NCBI GenBank assembly: GCA_964017045.1
Contig: OZ024798.1
Span: forward strand, 25,571,347 to 25,635,346
Reading direction: 5' to 3'
DNA length: 64,000 nucleotides
Source of the DNA: Omphiscola glabra
Taxonomy: Eukaryota > Mollusca > Gastropoda > Lymnaeidae
The notes below the pieces were generated by a model, which was not told the origin of the DNA, made no database searches, and saw only the letters and a program-made list of their open reading frames with translations. Made by a program: the position numbers and the translations under genes. This document shows, piece by piece, positions 22,920 through 34,699 of the stretch (position 1 is the first letter of the stretch; each line of letters begins with the position of its first letter).

Positions 22920-23596
22920 GCTAGTGTTACCTTTAAGGTAAAGACACCCTGGGGTGTTGCCCAAGGCCTCGCACTTTCTTGCTATCAAAGAACCAAAAGT
23001 AGCCCCCCACCCCCTTTCCTATCCCATTTTCTTTCTGTTCCCTCTCTTCCGTGTCATCACTAATCCACTCTTTTCACATAACTTGGCCCTTCTCTAAAAT
23101 TTTCTGTCCCCGGTGGTATTGCTGTAAGCTCCTGCAATCCTCGATGTCGTGTCCCGCTAAGCGACACAAATGGCAGTAACGTCTTTCCCCCCACTCTGTG
23201 TTACAGTAAACCTGTTGATTTTGGTTTTTGTGTCCGTCCCTTTCTAACGTTGAAAGCTAAACATGACACATTTGTTGGTCCATGCTTGTCAGAACTTTAG
23301 TCGGATGTGCTGCCAAGTAATTGTCCCCAGTCGCTATTACGGCATAATGGGTCACGTTGTTTGTGTCTGAAATATGTTCGACTGTGTCCTGATTTATCGT
23401 TTGTAGTATATTTTGTCTACTACTGTTAGTGTGAACAAATTTTACATAAGTCTTCCTCGACTTGGATAACTCCATCCATCTGGCTAGGTAATGGCTGATC
23501 GTGTGCGCATATGTCATCAGGCCCTCGTCTTTCTCCGGTGTTATCCTGGCCAGTTTAACTTTATAACCCTGTACTGCCAGCCTGAACTGTTTAGAC
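22920..23596 (-). pseudogene. Retrotransposon gag-like fragment with CCHC zinc knuckle
   Basis: The - strand frame runs from the hAT boundary at about 23596 through FRLAVQGYKVKLARITPEK, WMELSKSRKTYVKFVHTN and HYAVIATGDNYLAAHPTK to a TAG at 23257-23259. It then continues in the same frame through NQQVYCNTEWGERRYCHLCR and LAGHDIEDCRSL. C-H-L-C-x4-H-x4-C is a classic CCHC zinc knuckle, an RNA-binding motif of gag or LINE ORF1 proteins. It ends at TGA near 23063. The single stop before the knuckle and the truncated N-terminus mark it as dead. Which retroelement class it comes from is not settled. Confidence 0.6.
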
Positions 23597-24582
23597 CAGT
23601 GTTTCCCAAACGTGGAGCCCACGCCCCACAAGGGGGGGGGGGGGGGCAATTTGATTGTTAAAAAGGTGAGGGGCAAATCGAATATGAGATGTTTAGAATT
23701 TGAAAACCAACCGTCTAAGATTTAACTTGTATTTTAAAGGGAGAATCGTTAGAGTCCCAATTTAAAATAAGTGTTGGTTAAAAAATTTCAAAAAATCCGT
23801 TGACTTAAAAAATAGTCAATGGTCTCGGCAACAAAATTATAATTAGAAATATAATTTCTTTTTTTTTTTGTGTGTGAAAATAAGCTTGTATAAATGTTTG
23901 GTGGTAACGAAAATAAGTGTATATAAATATTAATTGGTAAAAATATTTTTTTAAATTCATTGCTTTTTTATTATTTAAAACAAATAAAAAATTATAGGTA
24001 CTTTTTGTTTTTATTTTTATTTTCTTGGTAATTTTCGTTCAGCCTCATAGTAAAAGGATTTAGTGCAAATAAAAATTAAAATTAAAAAATTCGTCCATAT
24101 TCAGAGGAGTATTTAAAATTTGGATTTATACCCACTGTCCATGATGAGCGGTCACCTTTCAGTCTTTGATGCCAACAATGCGTGTCCAACAAATCAATGA
24201 GAGGAGGTAGTCTCAAAGCGCATTTGAAGGACGAACATAGTGCTCAAATTAATTCAACTTCAAATTGTTTTCAAACTTTAAAGACACATATAAAAAAGGA
24301 ACAACCTTAAAGTATTCTTGAGTCTAGTTATGAAATTTCTTCACTCATTGCTAAATCTGGGGGAAAATCATAGTACAAGAGAGAATTTAATCAAACCCTC
24401 AATATCAGCGTTTCTTTAAAAAGTTCTGGGAAAAGATGACAAAGACGTGAAAGCTATGTCACTCAGTTACAATACCGTTAGCAGAAGAATTTATGCAATG
24501 CGTGATGGTACAGGTTGTTCAAAAAGCTGAAAACAAAAGAATATATAGATATATTAGTGCAAATGATTAATCAATTTTGAGA

Positions 24583-24611
24583 ACCCTAACCTTAACCCTA
24601 ACCCTAACTTG
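24583..24611 (-). repeat. Short interstitial telomeric repeat inside the hAT remnant
   Basis: CCCTAACCTTAACCCTAACC then CTAAC, that is four to five (TTAGGG)n units on the - strand. It interrupts the transposase between GATTAATCAATTTTGAGAA and TTGCGTAAGACATATTG. Confidence 0.75.
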
Positions 24612-24914
24612 CGTAAGACATATTGATAAAGGATATTTTGATGAAGAAATGTTGTTCTGTACATCATTAGGAAGCACAACTAATGCCTAAGAGATATATT
24701 TAATAAGCTTAAAAATTACTTAGATGTCAATAATAAATCAATGAAAAGTATAGCATCTTGTACTGCAGATGGTGCTTCTAATATAATGGGCAAAAAAATG
24801 CCTGCTTTTGCAACGTGTTATTCAAAGAGAAAACTTGGTTGCTAAAAATATTTCACTTGTTCTTAATGAAGTACTAAATTCAGTTATAAAGAGTATCAAT
24901 GATATTAAAGCTAA

Positions 24915-26861
24915 GGGGTCGTCCATTAATTATGTCAACAATTTTTTCGCAATTTTGACCTCCCTCCCCTCCCCCTTGTCAACAACTATCAAATGTTTAA
25001 TCACCCCCGCCCCAAATTAATTATGCCAACATTTTCTACCCACACACCCCCCCCCCCCAATGAATTATCATTTAAATAAATGTATAAATACATTTTACTT
25101 TGTGCTGATATATTTTAACCACATGAAAGTATAGGAAAAACATTTTATGCCATCTTTTGCTTGTTAATCAACAAGTTAAAAGTTTGTACACTTAAATTTT
25201 AGGATGCAAAATCAGTTAAAAGGTTGTTAAAGACTAAATATCATTGTTTGGGGTATAAATATGATTATTGTCGGTAAAACTGACATTATAGTATAGTTTC
25301 TAGCTGCTATCATTGTTACGGGCATCTCATTTACTTTCATTCATATTTTCTGGTGAATGAACTTAAGCTGACCCCAAGTTCGGCAGCGCTATTAGGGTGT
25401 GGCTAATTTAAAAATAGTCTCCATTGACCTCGATTACAGCTAATTACAATCTATAGTCTGTAGTATTAAAATTGTGTAGAATTATGTAGAAATATCCAGA
25501 AAGGAATACAATGTGTAAGTCCGTTCGAGAAGTATCTATAAAACAGACTATATAAACGCCTAGACATATTGAGGAAGAGGAGACGAGAGATTTTTTAGCG
25601 TGTGCTATCATTTATTACGAGATATTTTTGCTAGACGAGACAGGGATTTGTTTACTAACTTTTGTTGTGTGAGTGTGTGTGTGTGTGTGTAGATTTCTTT
25701 TCATCATTGTAACTTTTTACAACATTGTATCTTCTTCAATATTGTACCGGTACAAGCCAAACATTATCCTGTAAGTCGATAGCTTTAATATTATTTATTT
25801 TTTTATTTTGTAATTCAATATTAACTTAATAAAATGTATTAATTGTAATTAGCCCTGGTTTGGGTATCGTGTTCTTGGTTATTGTATTTAACATATGGTA
25901 TCGTCTTTGTTGTGTATTGTTTTTAGAACGAGACATATGCTTAAATAAGAGATTAATTTCTCCCGTGGAGAAGCCATGTGTTTCAGGTTTTATTTCAATT
26001 GCTATGTACTGTGACGCCTGCAATAATAAAAAAATCTTAACAAGCTGACCAAGTTTTGGTTTTGCCCCCTCCCCCTGAAAAAGCCTGTAATAACGCCCCT
26101 GCTGGGCATTTTCTATTATGGCTCATTTATCATTTTCATCTTGCGGAACTGATATACCAGACAAGTCAACATCATCCGCATCTAACCATTCAGCTCTTAA
26201 AATAGAAGTATTGTCGGTGTGAGCGATAATTGCCATAATTATGCTCTCTCTATCTCCTTGCAGCTATTCGCTTCGGTCGAATCCTTTTTTTTATTTTTGT
26301 TGAGTAGCAGGTGGTAATTTCTTATGCTCAAGAAGGCATTGTCGGTGCTGTTGAGCATGTTTTGTTAACATGACTTGTGATGCCAAAAATAGATGTTAGA
26401 GATTTTGCAAATCCGTTCAAGCAGCGACGTTATTATTGATACTAATTTTACTTTCCCCTAATTCTCAAAATATCGTATTCCTACTCTATCAGTATCATTT
26501 ATCTAGGACTGCACATGACACTTAATCTTAACCTTATTCCATACCAGCAACACGATCGTAAACATACCGCCCTACTCATTTGCGACAAACAGAATCTACA
26601 GGTGAGGAGAGGCCAACTTTTGACTTCTCTTGCACTAATAAAATGTGCTAACATTCTGACGAGCCATCTGCAGTGCACAGACATTACACTTATATTTTTT
26701 TTTAAATAATGTAATAAAGAGTAAATTCGTAAGATTAAAATTTTGATAGAGAAAACGTGATTGTTGGCGTTAACTAATCTACCCCCCCTCCCCCGGGTCA
26801 ACAACAGTCAAATATTTCCAAACCCCCTTATTTTGTTGACATAATTAATGGACGCCTCCCT
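24915..26861. mobile_element. Non-autonomous DNA transposon, PIF/Harbinger-type TAA duplication
   Basis: The left end GGGGTCGTCCATTAATTATG and TCAACA, and the right end TGTTGACATAATTAATGGAC GCCTCCC, are inverted repeats of about 27 bp. Direct TAA on both sides (5' GCTAA, 3' TAATG) is a 3-bp TWA target duplication, the hallmark of PIF/Harbinger elements. Subterminal motifs (GTCAACAACTATCAAAT against GTCAACAACAGTCAAATATT) are repeated direct within each side. The inside (about 1.9 kb) encodes nothing that I recognise and may contain a further insertion. It splits the hAT transposase cleanly. Confidence 0.75.
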
Positions 26862-27699
26862 AATGCCCAATGTGGAGCGTCTCTTCAAGCTATTTTATGA
26901 AGAACAAATTGCAGACCACGTGAGACGTTTACTTCACTCTGAATTAAGGTGACACTCGAAAGTAAACTGCTTGAAAAATCTATTGAACTATTTGATACTC
27001 TTGGTGACTTTTTAAGTGAGAAACCTGAAATGAAGAGCCTGTTAACATTGGATGGTAAAGCATTTGATGGTTATTTTGCCGATATTTTTGAAAAACAAAA
27101 TATATTAAGTAAACATCTTCAAGGAGCAAATAAAACTCTTGACGGTGAAAAAGCGAAGATATTTGGTTTCAATACACTTATTGAATCATATCAGAAATAT
27201 GTTTGTAACAAAAAAAAAAAAATTAAATTAAAGTTTCATTGGCTTAAAAAATGTGAAGTGATTGATACCGCTATACTCGTTATTGTCGATCATCTAACAA
27301 TTTTGACAGCTGATTTAGACGAAAGGGTTTTTGATTTAAAACAAAAATATTGTCCAACTTGGATGATGCAGCCAATGTTAGTGGAATTTGTCTAATATTT
27401 CAAATATGTAATATCAAGAAGAATTCGCAGAAATGTAAAATGGTGAGCATGTTAAAACTTTATCTAATTTACCATGATGGCATGGCTGTGTGGTGAAAAC
27501 AGAAATCAAATATCAAAAATCGACCAAATGTGCAAGATAGCTATTGTTACCGTTTCCAAAATCATATTTAGCTGAATGGGGATTTAGTGCCATAAATGAT
27601 TTGCTGCTTTAAATAAAAAAAGAATTAAGAACTGACAGGCCCTCAAGATATTCATTTTTTAAGTTGATTCACTCGCCATCTATTGGTTATACTTCACTT

Positions 27700-28520
27700 A
27701 CTACCATAATGGCACTTCAATAACTCCCCAGCCTAAATAATGCCATTCGTTCTTTGACAATCACAGCCCACGCCAAAAAAATAATTATTAAAAATCGAAA
27801 GGTAAATTTTATTTTGTAATTCAAAATTATTTTTATTCCTCAAAGCATTGTTTAAAAACAAATAAAATATTTTAAAACTTAGATCTAACTCTCCGCAATT
27901 CTGTTCTATGCATATGCATAGGTCGATGTAATTGGCTTTTGGTGTATCACTGAAAGGTGCTGGTCAGTAAGGTAAAACAAAATCGCGAAATTAACATTTA
28001 TTTGGTGATATTAACTTTTAAATAGATGAGGTCATGGGAAAGCACTGTCGTTTCGAAAACAAAATAACGTGTATTTATGTCCCCTAACTCACTGCCAACT
28101 AATGATAGCAAATAAAAATTGCTCTTATAATGTCCAATTACAACTAGGTGTACGCCACAAAAATTATGCATTTAAAATATATAAGTCACGGTAGGCCCAT
28201 AATATTAATACTTAAATAGTGTAAATAAATTACAATTTTTTAGATGACGTAGCTGATTAAATAAAAAGAGCTGAGACAGTTTGACACAGCAGTGCCTGCC
28301 TTCCTTTCCATCTAATTAAAATAAACTAAATAATAGTAAAATTTGAAAAAAGAATGAAAGGATAGGTAATTGCACGCTACTGGTACCTCTATCGCTCACC
28401 CGAACCCTAAAGCCTAAATCTATCATAAACAAAGGGCAGTGACTCCCAATGAGGGACCAGTAGCGGGAATTAGCCAAAGGATATATTGAATTGACACACT
28501 GAGACTGAGTATAAAATAGG
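27700..28520. other. AT-rich intergenic DNA, nothing recognised
   Basis: No coding or repeat structure could be defined. Confidence 0.4.
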
Positions 28521-28526
28521 GAACCC

Positions 28527-28742
28527 ATTTAGGCTAATTCAGATAGATCGTACCTCATCATTAGGTTTAGGGATAGATTTAGGGTTCAGGTTAGGTTTAG
28601 GGATAGATTTAGGGTTCAGGTTAGGTTTAGGGATATATTTAGGGTTCAGGTTAGGTTTAGGGATAAATTTAGGGTTCAGGCAACCAAGATAGCTGCCATA
28701 GTAAAAAAAACGCGGTACGATCTATCCGAATTTACCCAAATT
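28527..28742. mobile_element. Inverted-repeat element carrying a telomere-like array
   Basis: The left end ATTTAGGCTAATTCAGATAG then ATCGTACCTC (28527-28556) matches the reverse complement of 28712-28742 at about 25 of 30 positions. Between them lie about four copies of a 30-bp unit GGTTTAGGGATAGATTTAGG then GTTCAGGTTA (28562-28680), each with two TTTAGGG words. Non-coding. No certain target duplication. Confidence 0.65.
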
Positions 28743-29379
28743 TACTTAATCCTTCTTCAGTGAAAAAAAATAAAAGCAAAAATATATTATTCATTTTGGC
28801 CTTCTAATTACTAACTAATACTAATATTATATTAATATTTTATAATTTTAAAAAGTGTAGAGGCAGAGGGCTCTAAATTTTAAGTTAAAGCCTTATTCAG
28901 GATCAGTGCGTAGGAAGGAGGTGCGGAGAGGTAGGCCCATCCTGGGTGGCCCTTTATTTCTTTAAGAAAAATAACCCATCATCTTCATTAAAATAAATAA
29001 AGACATCTATTTTAAATTTTAAGGATAAAGCTCTGGAAATGGGAACAAAATTTAACTATAGGGCCTATTATTAGTATTATGCTTTCTTTAAAAAATTAAT
29101 TAATATATAGAATTAAATATAACTCATTTATGCTAGTTATCTATTATGTCATGAATCCTGTTCAGGGCCCAGGAAGTTCCTTATTTAATCTGTCAATTGG
29201 TAGAATTTTGTGTAAAAAAAGTGTATGTGTTTAAAACCATTGTTGTACCTTTGAGTTTAACAGTTTCTTTGGTATTTAAGTTTTGTTTTTTTTGTTCAAT
29301 TTTTTTTATCATTAACAATTAATTTAAGAAGAATATTGCTATTCGACAATGATTAAAGGTCATTAGTTTGTTTTTTTAT

Positions 29380-29790
29380 TCATACTCAGAACTTTCTGTC
29401 TATTCACCCCTTCAACAACTTCTTTCGTCCGCAGATATGCATATTCTTTCTGTTCCCAGATACACACTAATATATACAGTGAACAATCTTTCTCTTTCTG
29501 TGCCTGCAAAGAAGGGAATTCTTTCCCATTACACATCCACAATATACCTAACATCCAAGCCTTCAACCTGCACTCAAGACACATCTCTTCAAACTCTACT
29601 ATTCCAACTCATTCTCACCCTGAGCAATAAACAATGCTGCTGGGTGCTGTCCATGGCTAACGGGGGTCAGTTGTACTTGGGTGGGCGACGTCAATATTTT
29701 TACACAGCTGTTTTTAAATGAATAATTTTATGTAACTGGGGTACTGCGCTATATAAGATCACTTTAATTATAATAATAATAATGTTTAGC
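29380..29790 (+). pseudogene. LINE 3' end (CR1/Rex-like), + copy
   Basis: ELSVYSPLQQLLSSADMHIL matches LLSVYSPLRQLRSSADARIL in the - strand copy at 19000-19295. The frame then shifts several times. The 3' UTR block GCTGCTGGGTGCTGTCCATG and the tail ACTGGGGTACTGCGCTATAT followed by (AAT)n at 29770-29783 match the other copy. It ends about 100 bp before the NUDT18 start codon, so it sits in the likely promoter or leader of that gene. Confidence 0.75.
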
Positions 29791-29886
29791 CAACTGAGTT
29801 AGTCTGGATGCTATTTTTTCAGTATGTTGAAATCATTGTAAAAGAAATAAAAGAATATTCAAGAATATCACAACAAAATTAACAGG

Positions 29887-32800
29887 ATGGGTATCCAGGA
29901 AGATATTCAAGCCATTCTTCATGGAGACCAAGTAACTATGAACAAAGAAGTTGACATTTATGCTGATACAGAAAGTAAATATAGCTTCTATTGTTATGTA
30001 ACTTTTGTCCTGAAATATTGAAAATATAAAGTTCTTATGTAGAAAGTACACTGAATATCATATGTTTCACTTACTTATAGGAAATTAACTATGAACAAAC
30101 AGCATGATCTATTTATAAACTACTGGGTACCAATAGAATTTGTCACTTTTTAAGCCATTATTGGCATTATGGATTGATATGTTAAGTTCTGAATATTTGT
30201 ATCAGTTTTTTTTATTATGATGCTATACACACCTGTAAATGACTTATATATTTCTATCTTCTCAGACAATTTTATCCCAAAAACTAAGGTTAATATGTGC
30301 TATATTTGCATGGTTGTGCTGTTTGATGACAAAAAAAATGTACTACTGATACAAGAAGCCAAGAAATCATGTAGAGGAACTTGGTATCTACCAGCTGGAC
30401 GGTTAGAACCAGGGGAAACAATTATGGTAAGTTAAATCACTAAAAAGAAATTTTAATTCAGAATACAATGATGTGAATGACTTGAAAAAGTAAACAAAAT
30501 AGTTTGGGGATTTTCACAATGGGCCTTTAGATTTGTAACAATCACAGTAGTTTGGTAGAATTGTGACTTATACAAAATAAATTGGCACATTACTGTGCTA
30601 AGAAGTCTTTTATAATGTATCATAATCATATCCATTTGTTATATCAACAATTAAACAAATTATTTATACAAATTTAATTTATATTGAGATTACATATGTG
30701 ATATTTTTTTTTCATTTAAAATACTGTTCACTATTGTATAATATATTTTTAAAACTCTAATCTCGATGTATTTAAATAATATGGAAACATTTTTTATTGT
30801 TCATTGTAGGATGGTGCCAAACGGGAGGTGAAAGAAGAATCTGGCTTTGAGTGTGACTTGACAACGCTAATCTCAGTGGAGGTCTCAAGCCATACCTGGA
30901 TGAGATTTACTTTTACAGGGAAAATTACAGGTAGTCCTCAACAGAAGAAAGAATGAAGTAGAGATTATTGAAAACTAAATTTTAATGTAGTAAACGGACT
31001 GTTGGGCTTGGCTGAACCAATTTTTACATAAGAACTGTGGTGTAGAAATTGTTTCTGAAATACAATTTGGTGTATTTCGTAAACACAGTAGTGCAGTGTT
31101 AATGTTGTCTACTTCTGAAACATTAGGTAGCAAGCTCAAATTGTGTAAGTTCAATCCAAAATAACTAGCTGGGTAAGACTGTTATTCTTGAGTTTGAATT
31201 TTATTTTTAAGTTTAAAAAAAAAATATCCAACCTCAAGTCAGAAGACAGCAGCCAAGTTGTTGTGGGATTAAAAAATAAATCTATCTACACCACCATAGC
31301 TGTACCAGTTATCTTACTAGTTAAGTTGTTGGGAAAAAATCCAGAGAAGTGGGAAAAAAATTACATTTTAAAATAATGTTAGTTGAACATTAAATGAAAC
31401 TGACAGTAAATTAAGTAATAATACAATTTGTTTCATAGTGTTTGCAGCCATCCAATGAAAGGAATCTTTAGCACAGTTAAAATAATATGAGATGGTCTGA
31501 AAGGGTTTTCAACACTAATTCAACTAAAAATGCTTTTGTTAAAATCACATGGAAATTTTTAGTATTATAATTAAAATCACTTATATGCTACTAATTAAAG
31601 GTGGGAAATTGAAAACACCAGAGCAGCAAGATGAGGAATCAATCCAAGCCAAATTTTTTAGTAATGAAGAATTGCAAGCATCCATTGGCATCCTGAGGTC
31701 AGTTTACTCATTTGGTTATACATTAAAATACATTTCATTAATTTGTTTTAGAAAAGGTTGAAATGCAGACTCACATTTGTCAAATTAGTTTCTACGTCTT
31801 ATAGACCCATGTCCAACTTTTTCCTTCATTTTTTTTTTTACAATTTACAGACACGGGGACATCCTTAAAGTTGTAGATTTAGCCAAGAAATACTGGGAAT
31901 CTGAGATTACACATCGTATACCTTGTACCCTGCCTGTGATATGCCCACACAAACTTTTGATAAATAGAGTTGTTGTTATTGATCGAGCTAATACCAAGTA
32001 AGTAACTTAAAATATTGTTTTTTCTGCTATCTGAAAATGTTTAGCAGCAAGTATAATTAAAACTATTTGTAATCATATACAAGTACTAATAATGATAGAT
32101 AATTATGTTACCCGTACTTGAAAAGAAGTCAAATTGTTATTTTATAAAGATAAATGCAAAGAAACATTTAATATGGAGAAAAACAAATCTAAATATCTTC
32201 AAAGTATTTTATTAGCACTGGACTGATGAAACAACTGAATTTAAAACAATATATTCTGACTTAAAATTTTCAGAAGTGGTCATTATAGGTTTCAGTTAAC
32301 TACCTGATATTTCATGTAATTTAATTTGAATTTGAATAATGCTTTGAAACTTTTTGAACTTTCAGTACAAATGCCATGAATATTTTAACCAACAAAAAAA
32401 ATGGCCCTCATATTCCTACAGCTCTTATCAACCATAGCAAAGGTTCTTCTATAGCAATATCAGTCTATGCTATATTAAGAGTGAGTTTACTTTTAAATTA
32501 TTTTTACCATAGTTAAAATATCAAATGATTTAATACAAAATGATAAATGCTCATAAAAGTTCTGTTATCTTTGTTTTCTTAATTATCTGTTGAAAACCAG
32601 GTACTATGCAAGAGAAAATTAAGTCAGTTGAAGTTATAGAAATGGTATTTAATTACGGTACTCAGTAATTTACTGTTACTATAAAATTGTAGAATGCTCT
32701 GGTAGCAGTATGATATTCATATCAAATTTCATCAACCAATAAGGAAGCCTTCACAACCAATCCAAGTTCGGCAAGCATCCGAATGTGCGGGATTCTGGGA

Positions 32801-32992
32801 GTGGAGCACAGGGGTACTGGCAAATCAGAAGACGGCATCTGTATCACGACACTTGTCAGCCTTGACCTCTCAGACCAAGTCTCACCACCTACAGTGACAT
32901 CTGAAAACTACAAGTGGTGTCCGGTTGATGTCAAGGATGTACAGGTTCATTTAGCTAATTGTGCCAAAGGAAAAATTACACCTTTACTTTGA
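29887..32992 (+). CDS. NUDT18: 8-oxo-dGDP phosphatase NUDT18, seven coding exons
   Basis: Coding exons: 29887-29974, 30266-30426, 30810-30930, 31601-31697, 31851-31997, 32366-32480, 32744-32992 (978 nt, 325 aa; the human protein is about 323). All junctions are GT..AG and phases agree. The Nudix box spans exons 2-3 (residues 74-96): G-RLEPG-E-x7-REVKEESGF, with every consensus residue (REVKEE) present. Upstream [20 protein letters not shown] and downstream [20 protein letters not shown] are diagnostic of NUDT18. Known role: hydrolysis of 8-oxo-dGDP and related oxidised diphosphates to monophosphates, so that they cannot enter DNA. The start is the first ATG in frame ([15 protein letters not shown]). 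The last acceptor (AATAAG at 32738-32743) is weak but keeps the match ([20 protein letters not shown]). Exon 1 could be preceded by a non-coding exon. Confidence 0.92.
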
Positions 32993-32999
32993 TTAAATG

Positions 33000-34300
33000 C
33001 AACGCTGTCATTTTATGTACGTCAGTTTTTCCATTCACATACAGCCACATTTCTTTTACTTTGACATTCCCACAGACCCCATGATTATAGGTTATACAAA
33101 TATAGGGTGCTTGGTTCTCTGAAATCAACTTATCTCTGTTTAGCCCTGAAAATGTTGACCTAAAAGCTACCTTGAGTCTGTTGAGTTCAATGCAAAAAAA
33201 CTTAAATTAAAAAGTGGGAAAAGAAATTGATTATTTATTGCAATATGGAAAAGTAAAATTTTTTGTATTTTCTTTCAATGACATGTTCTACAACTACAAC
33301 TGCTTTAAAGTAAATACAACCTTAAGAAAACGATTTTGAAGATAAATAAATAATAAGTGTAATTGGGTTTTTTTATTGCTTATTAATTGGATAACCATGA
33401 AGAACAATAAATTCTACTGAGAGGAAACAGAGGTGCTGCTATAATGATGCTAGCCTTCATTTACAGATTCTAATTTATGCCTCATCCAAATTCTGATTAA
33501 TTTAAATTGTAAATGTGAGAAAAGTTAATTGCTCTGATTTTTTTTTAAAATTTAAAAATAAACCTTTTTATGGTGGCTCATTAGAAATATTAGAATATGT
33601 TCTTTATGGGGAGACCTGCATGTTAAAATATCAAAAACTGTCTCACAAATTGTAAATTATATTTCTAATAAATTCAGTCATCTTAATTATGTAAAATTAA
33701 TTCAATTTCACTCGTGTGCATTATATTATTGTTTACACCACATCTTCTTTTTTTCATTCCAATAACATTTTTGTTACAAACCAAAATCTGTCTCTTGTTA
33801 ATTCAGTTACCGGTATAAGTTATATTGATCTTATCATTGACTCAATTTGAATAAAGGTTTCTATTTTTCAATTTTCAATGTACCAGTATAAAAAAAAAAT
33901 TTTTTAAATTTTAAAGTTATTGCAAGCCCAATATTTCTTTGATTTCAACGTCAACGCCCAAAACAAGGAACATGCAATGGAAATTTTTTTTGTTTGATGT
34001 TTTTTAATTAGGAAAACGAATGAGCCAATGCGCTAGAGAAAATTCAATGGCAGATTGTGACATTGCTGAAATTTTTGTTTACCGTATATTATCAAATGTA
34101 TGTTCGCTTTTCCATTAAGTAAGTGCAGTATTTATATAAATTGAATTTTGTTTGGGGGCACACAAAAATTAATGAAAAACCCAAAAATACCTTTTTGTAT
34201 AGAATTTTGTCTGACATTGGCCATTTTTTTTCTTTACACATACAAATTTCCTCTAGATTATTGCTTCCCAACATTTGGAATGCATTATTATTTTCTTATA
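33000..34300. other. NUDT18 3' flank, AT-rich
   Basis: Probably includes the 3' UTR. AATAAA-type words occur near 33343 and 33406, either of which could be the poly(A) signal. No other gene seen. Confidence 0.4.
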
Positions 34301-34690
34301 TTATGGGTGCTGGGTGGCCAAATGGTCTAAACTGAGGTTAACTCAAGTTTGCGGTCTGGTGTTCAACACCAAAGCCCAGTCAAGCAAACACATCACCAGC
34401 AGCCCGGGTGGATGGGACTCGTTAACCTTGAATGGCAACTCATTTAAGAGAAGGAAATTCTGAATTCAAAACCCAGAGATGGAGTCCTATAGGTGGATAA
34501 CACTGACACAGTGAAACATTCCGACAACTCCTGCGACGCCACTGGTGTCAAGCTGTATCATCCACATATGATGTTCCTTTGGGTTAACCGGGCGGCATGG
34601 AGAGAGGCAATTTGATGTGTTGGGAAACCAGCTTATAATCCTAAAGAAGAATGATCCCAGTCTTTGTGGATTTCGTACTCTACAAAAAAA
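34300..34690 (+). mobile_element. tRNA-derived SINE-like element
   Basis: TGCTGGGTGGCCAAATGGTC resembles the A box of tRNA-Leu/Ser-derived SINE heads (TGGCCnAGTGGT), and GTGTTCAACACC about 50 bp on resembles the B box (GGTTCRANYCC). A body of about 300 bp follows with CCCGGGTGGATGGGACTCGT, AACCCAGAGATGGAGTCC and CGACGCCACTGGTGTCAAGC. No poly(A) tail or target duplication was fixed, so the boundaries are approximate. Confidence 0.55.
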
Positions 34691-34699
34691 TGACTGTCA

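Larger units (their letters stand above)
23597..27690 (+). pseudogene. Decayed hAT (ZBED5/SCAND3-like) transposase, split by insertions
   Basis: The left terminus CAGTGTTTCCCAAACGTGG at 23597 is typical of hAT ends and interrupts the gag fragment. Pieces of a ZBED5-like transposase follow: YLKFGFIPTVHDERSPFS (about 24105), SLKAHLKDEHSAQINS and SCTADGASNIMGK (24750-24800), then after an insertion LFDTLGDFLSEKPEMKSLLT, YFADIFEKQNILSKHLQGAN, VIDTAILVIVDHLTILTADL, and the C-terminal FPKSYLAEWGFSAINDLL block (27555-27610) of the dimerisation domain. Frames shift repeatedly. Inserts at 24583-24611 (telomere-like) and 24915-26861 (TAA-flanked element) account for two breaks. The right end was not located. 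Confidence 0.75.

Noticed and set aside
25314..26046. Possible solo LTR inside the TAA-flanked element (TGTTACGGGC ... CTTAACA, with TATATAAACG and AATAAA words)
   Set aside because: No matching 4-6 bp target duplication, no second LTR, and no primer binding site or polypurine tract.
30453..30635. - strand frame in NUDT18 intron 2
   Set aside because: Intronic, AT-rich, no motif.
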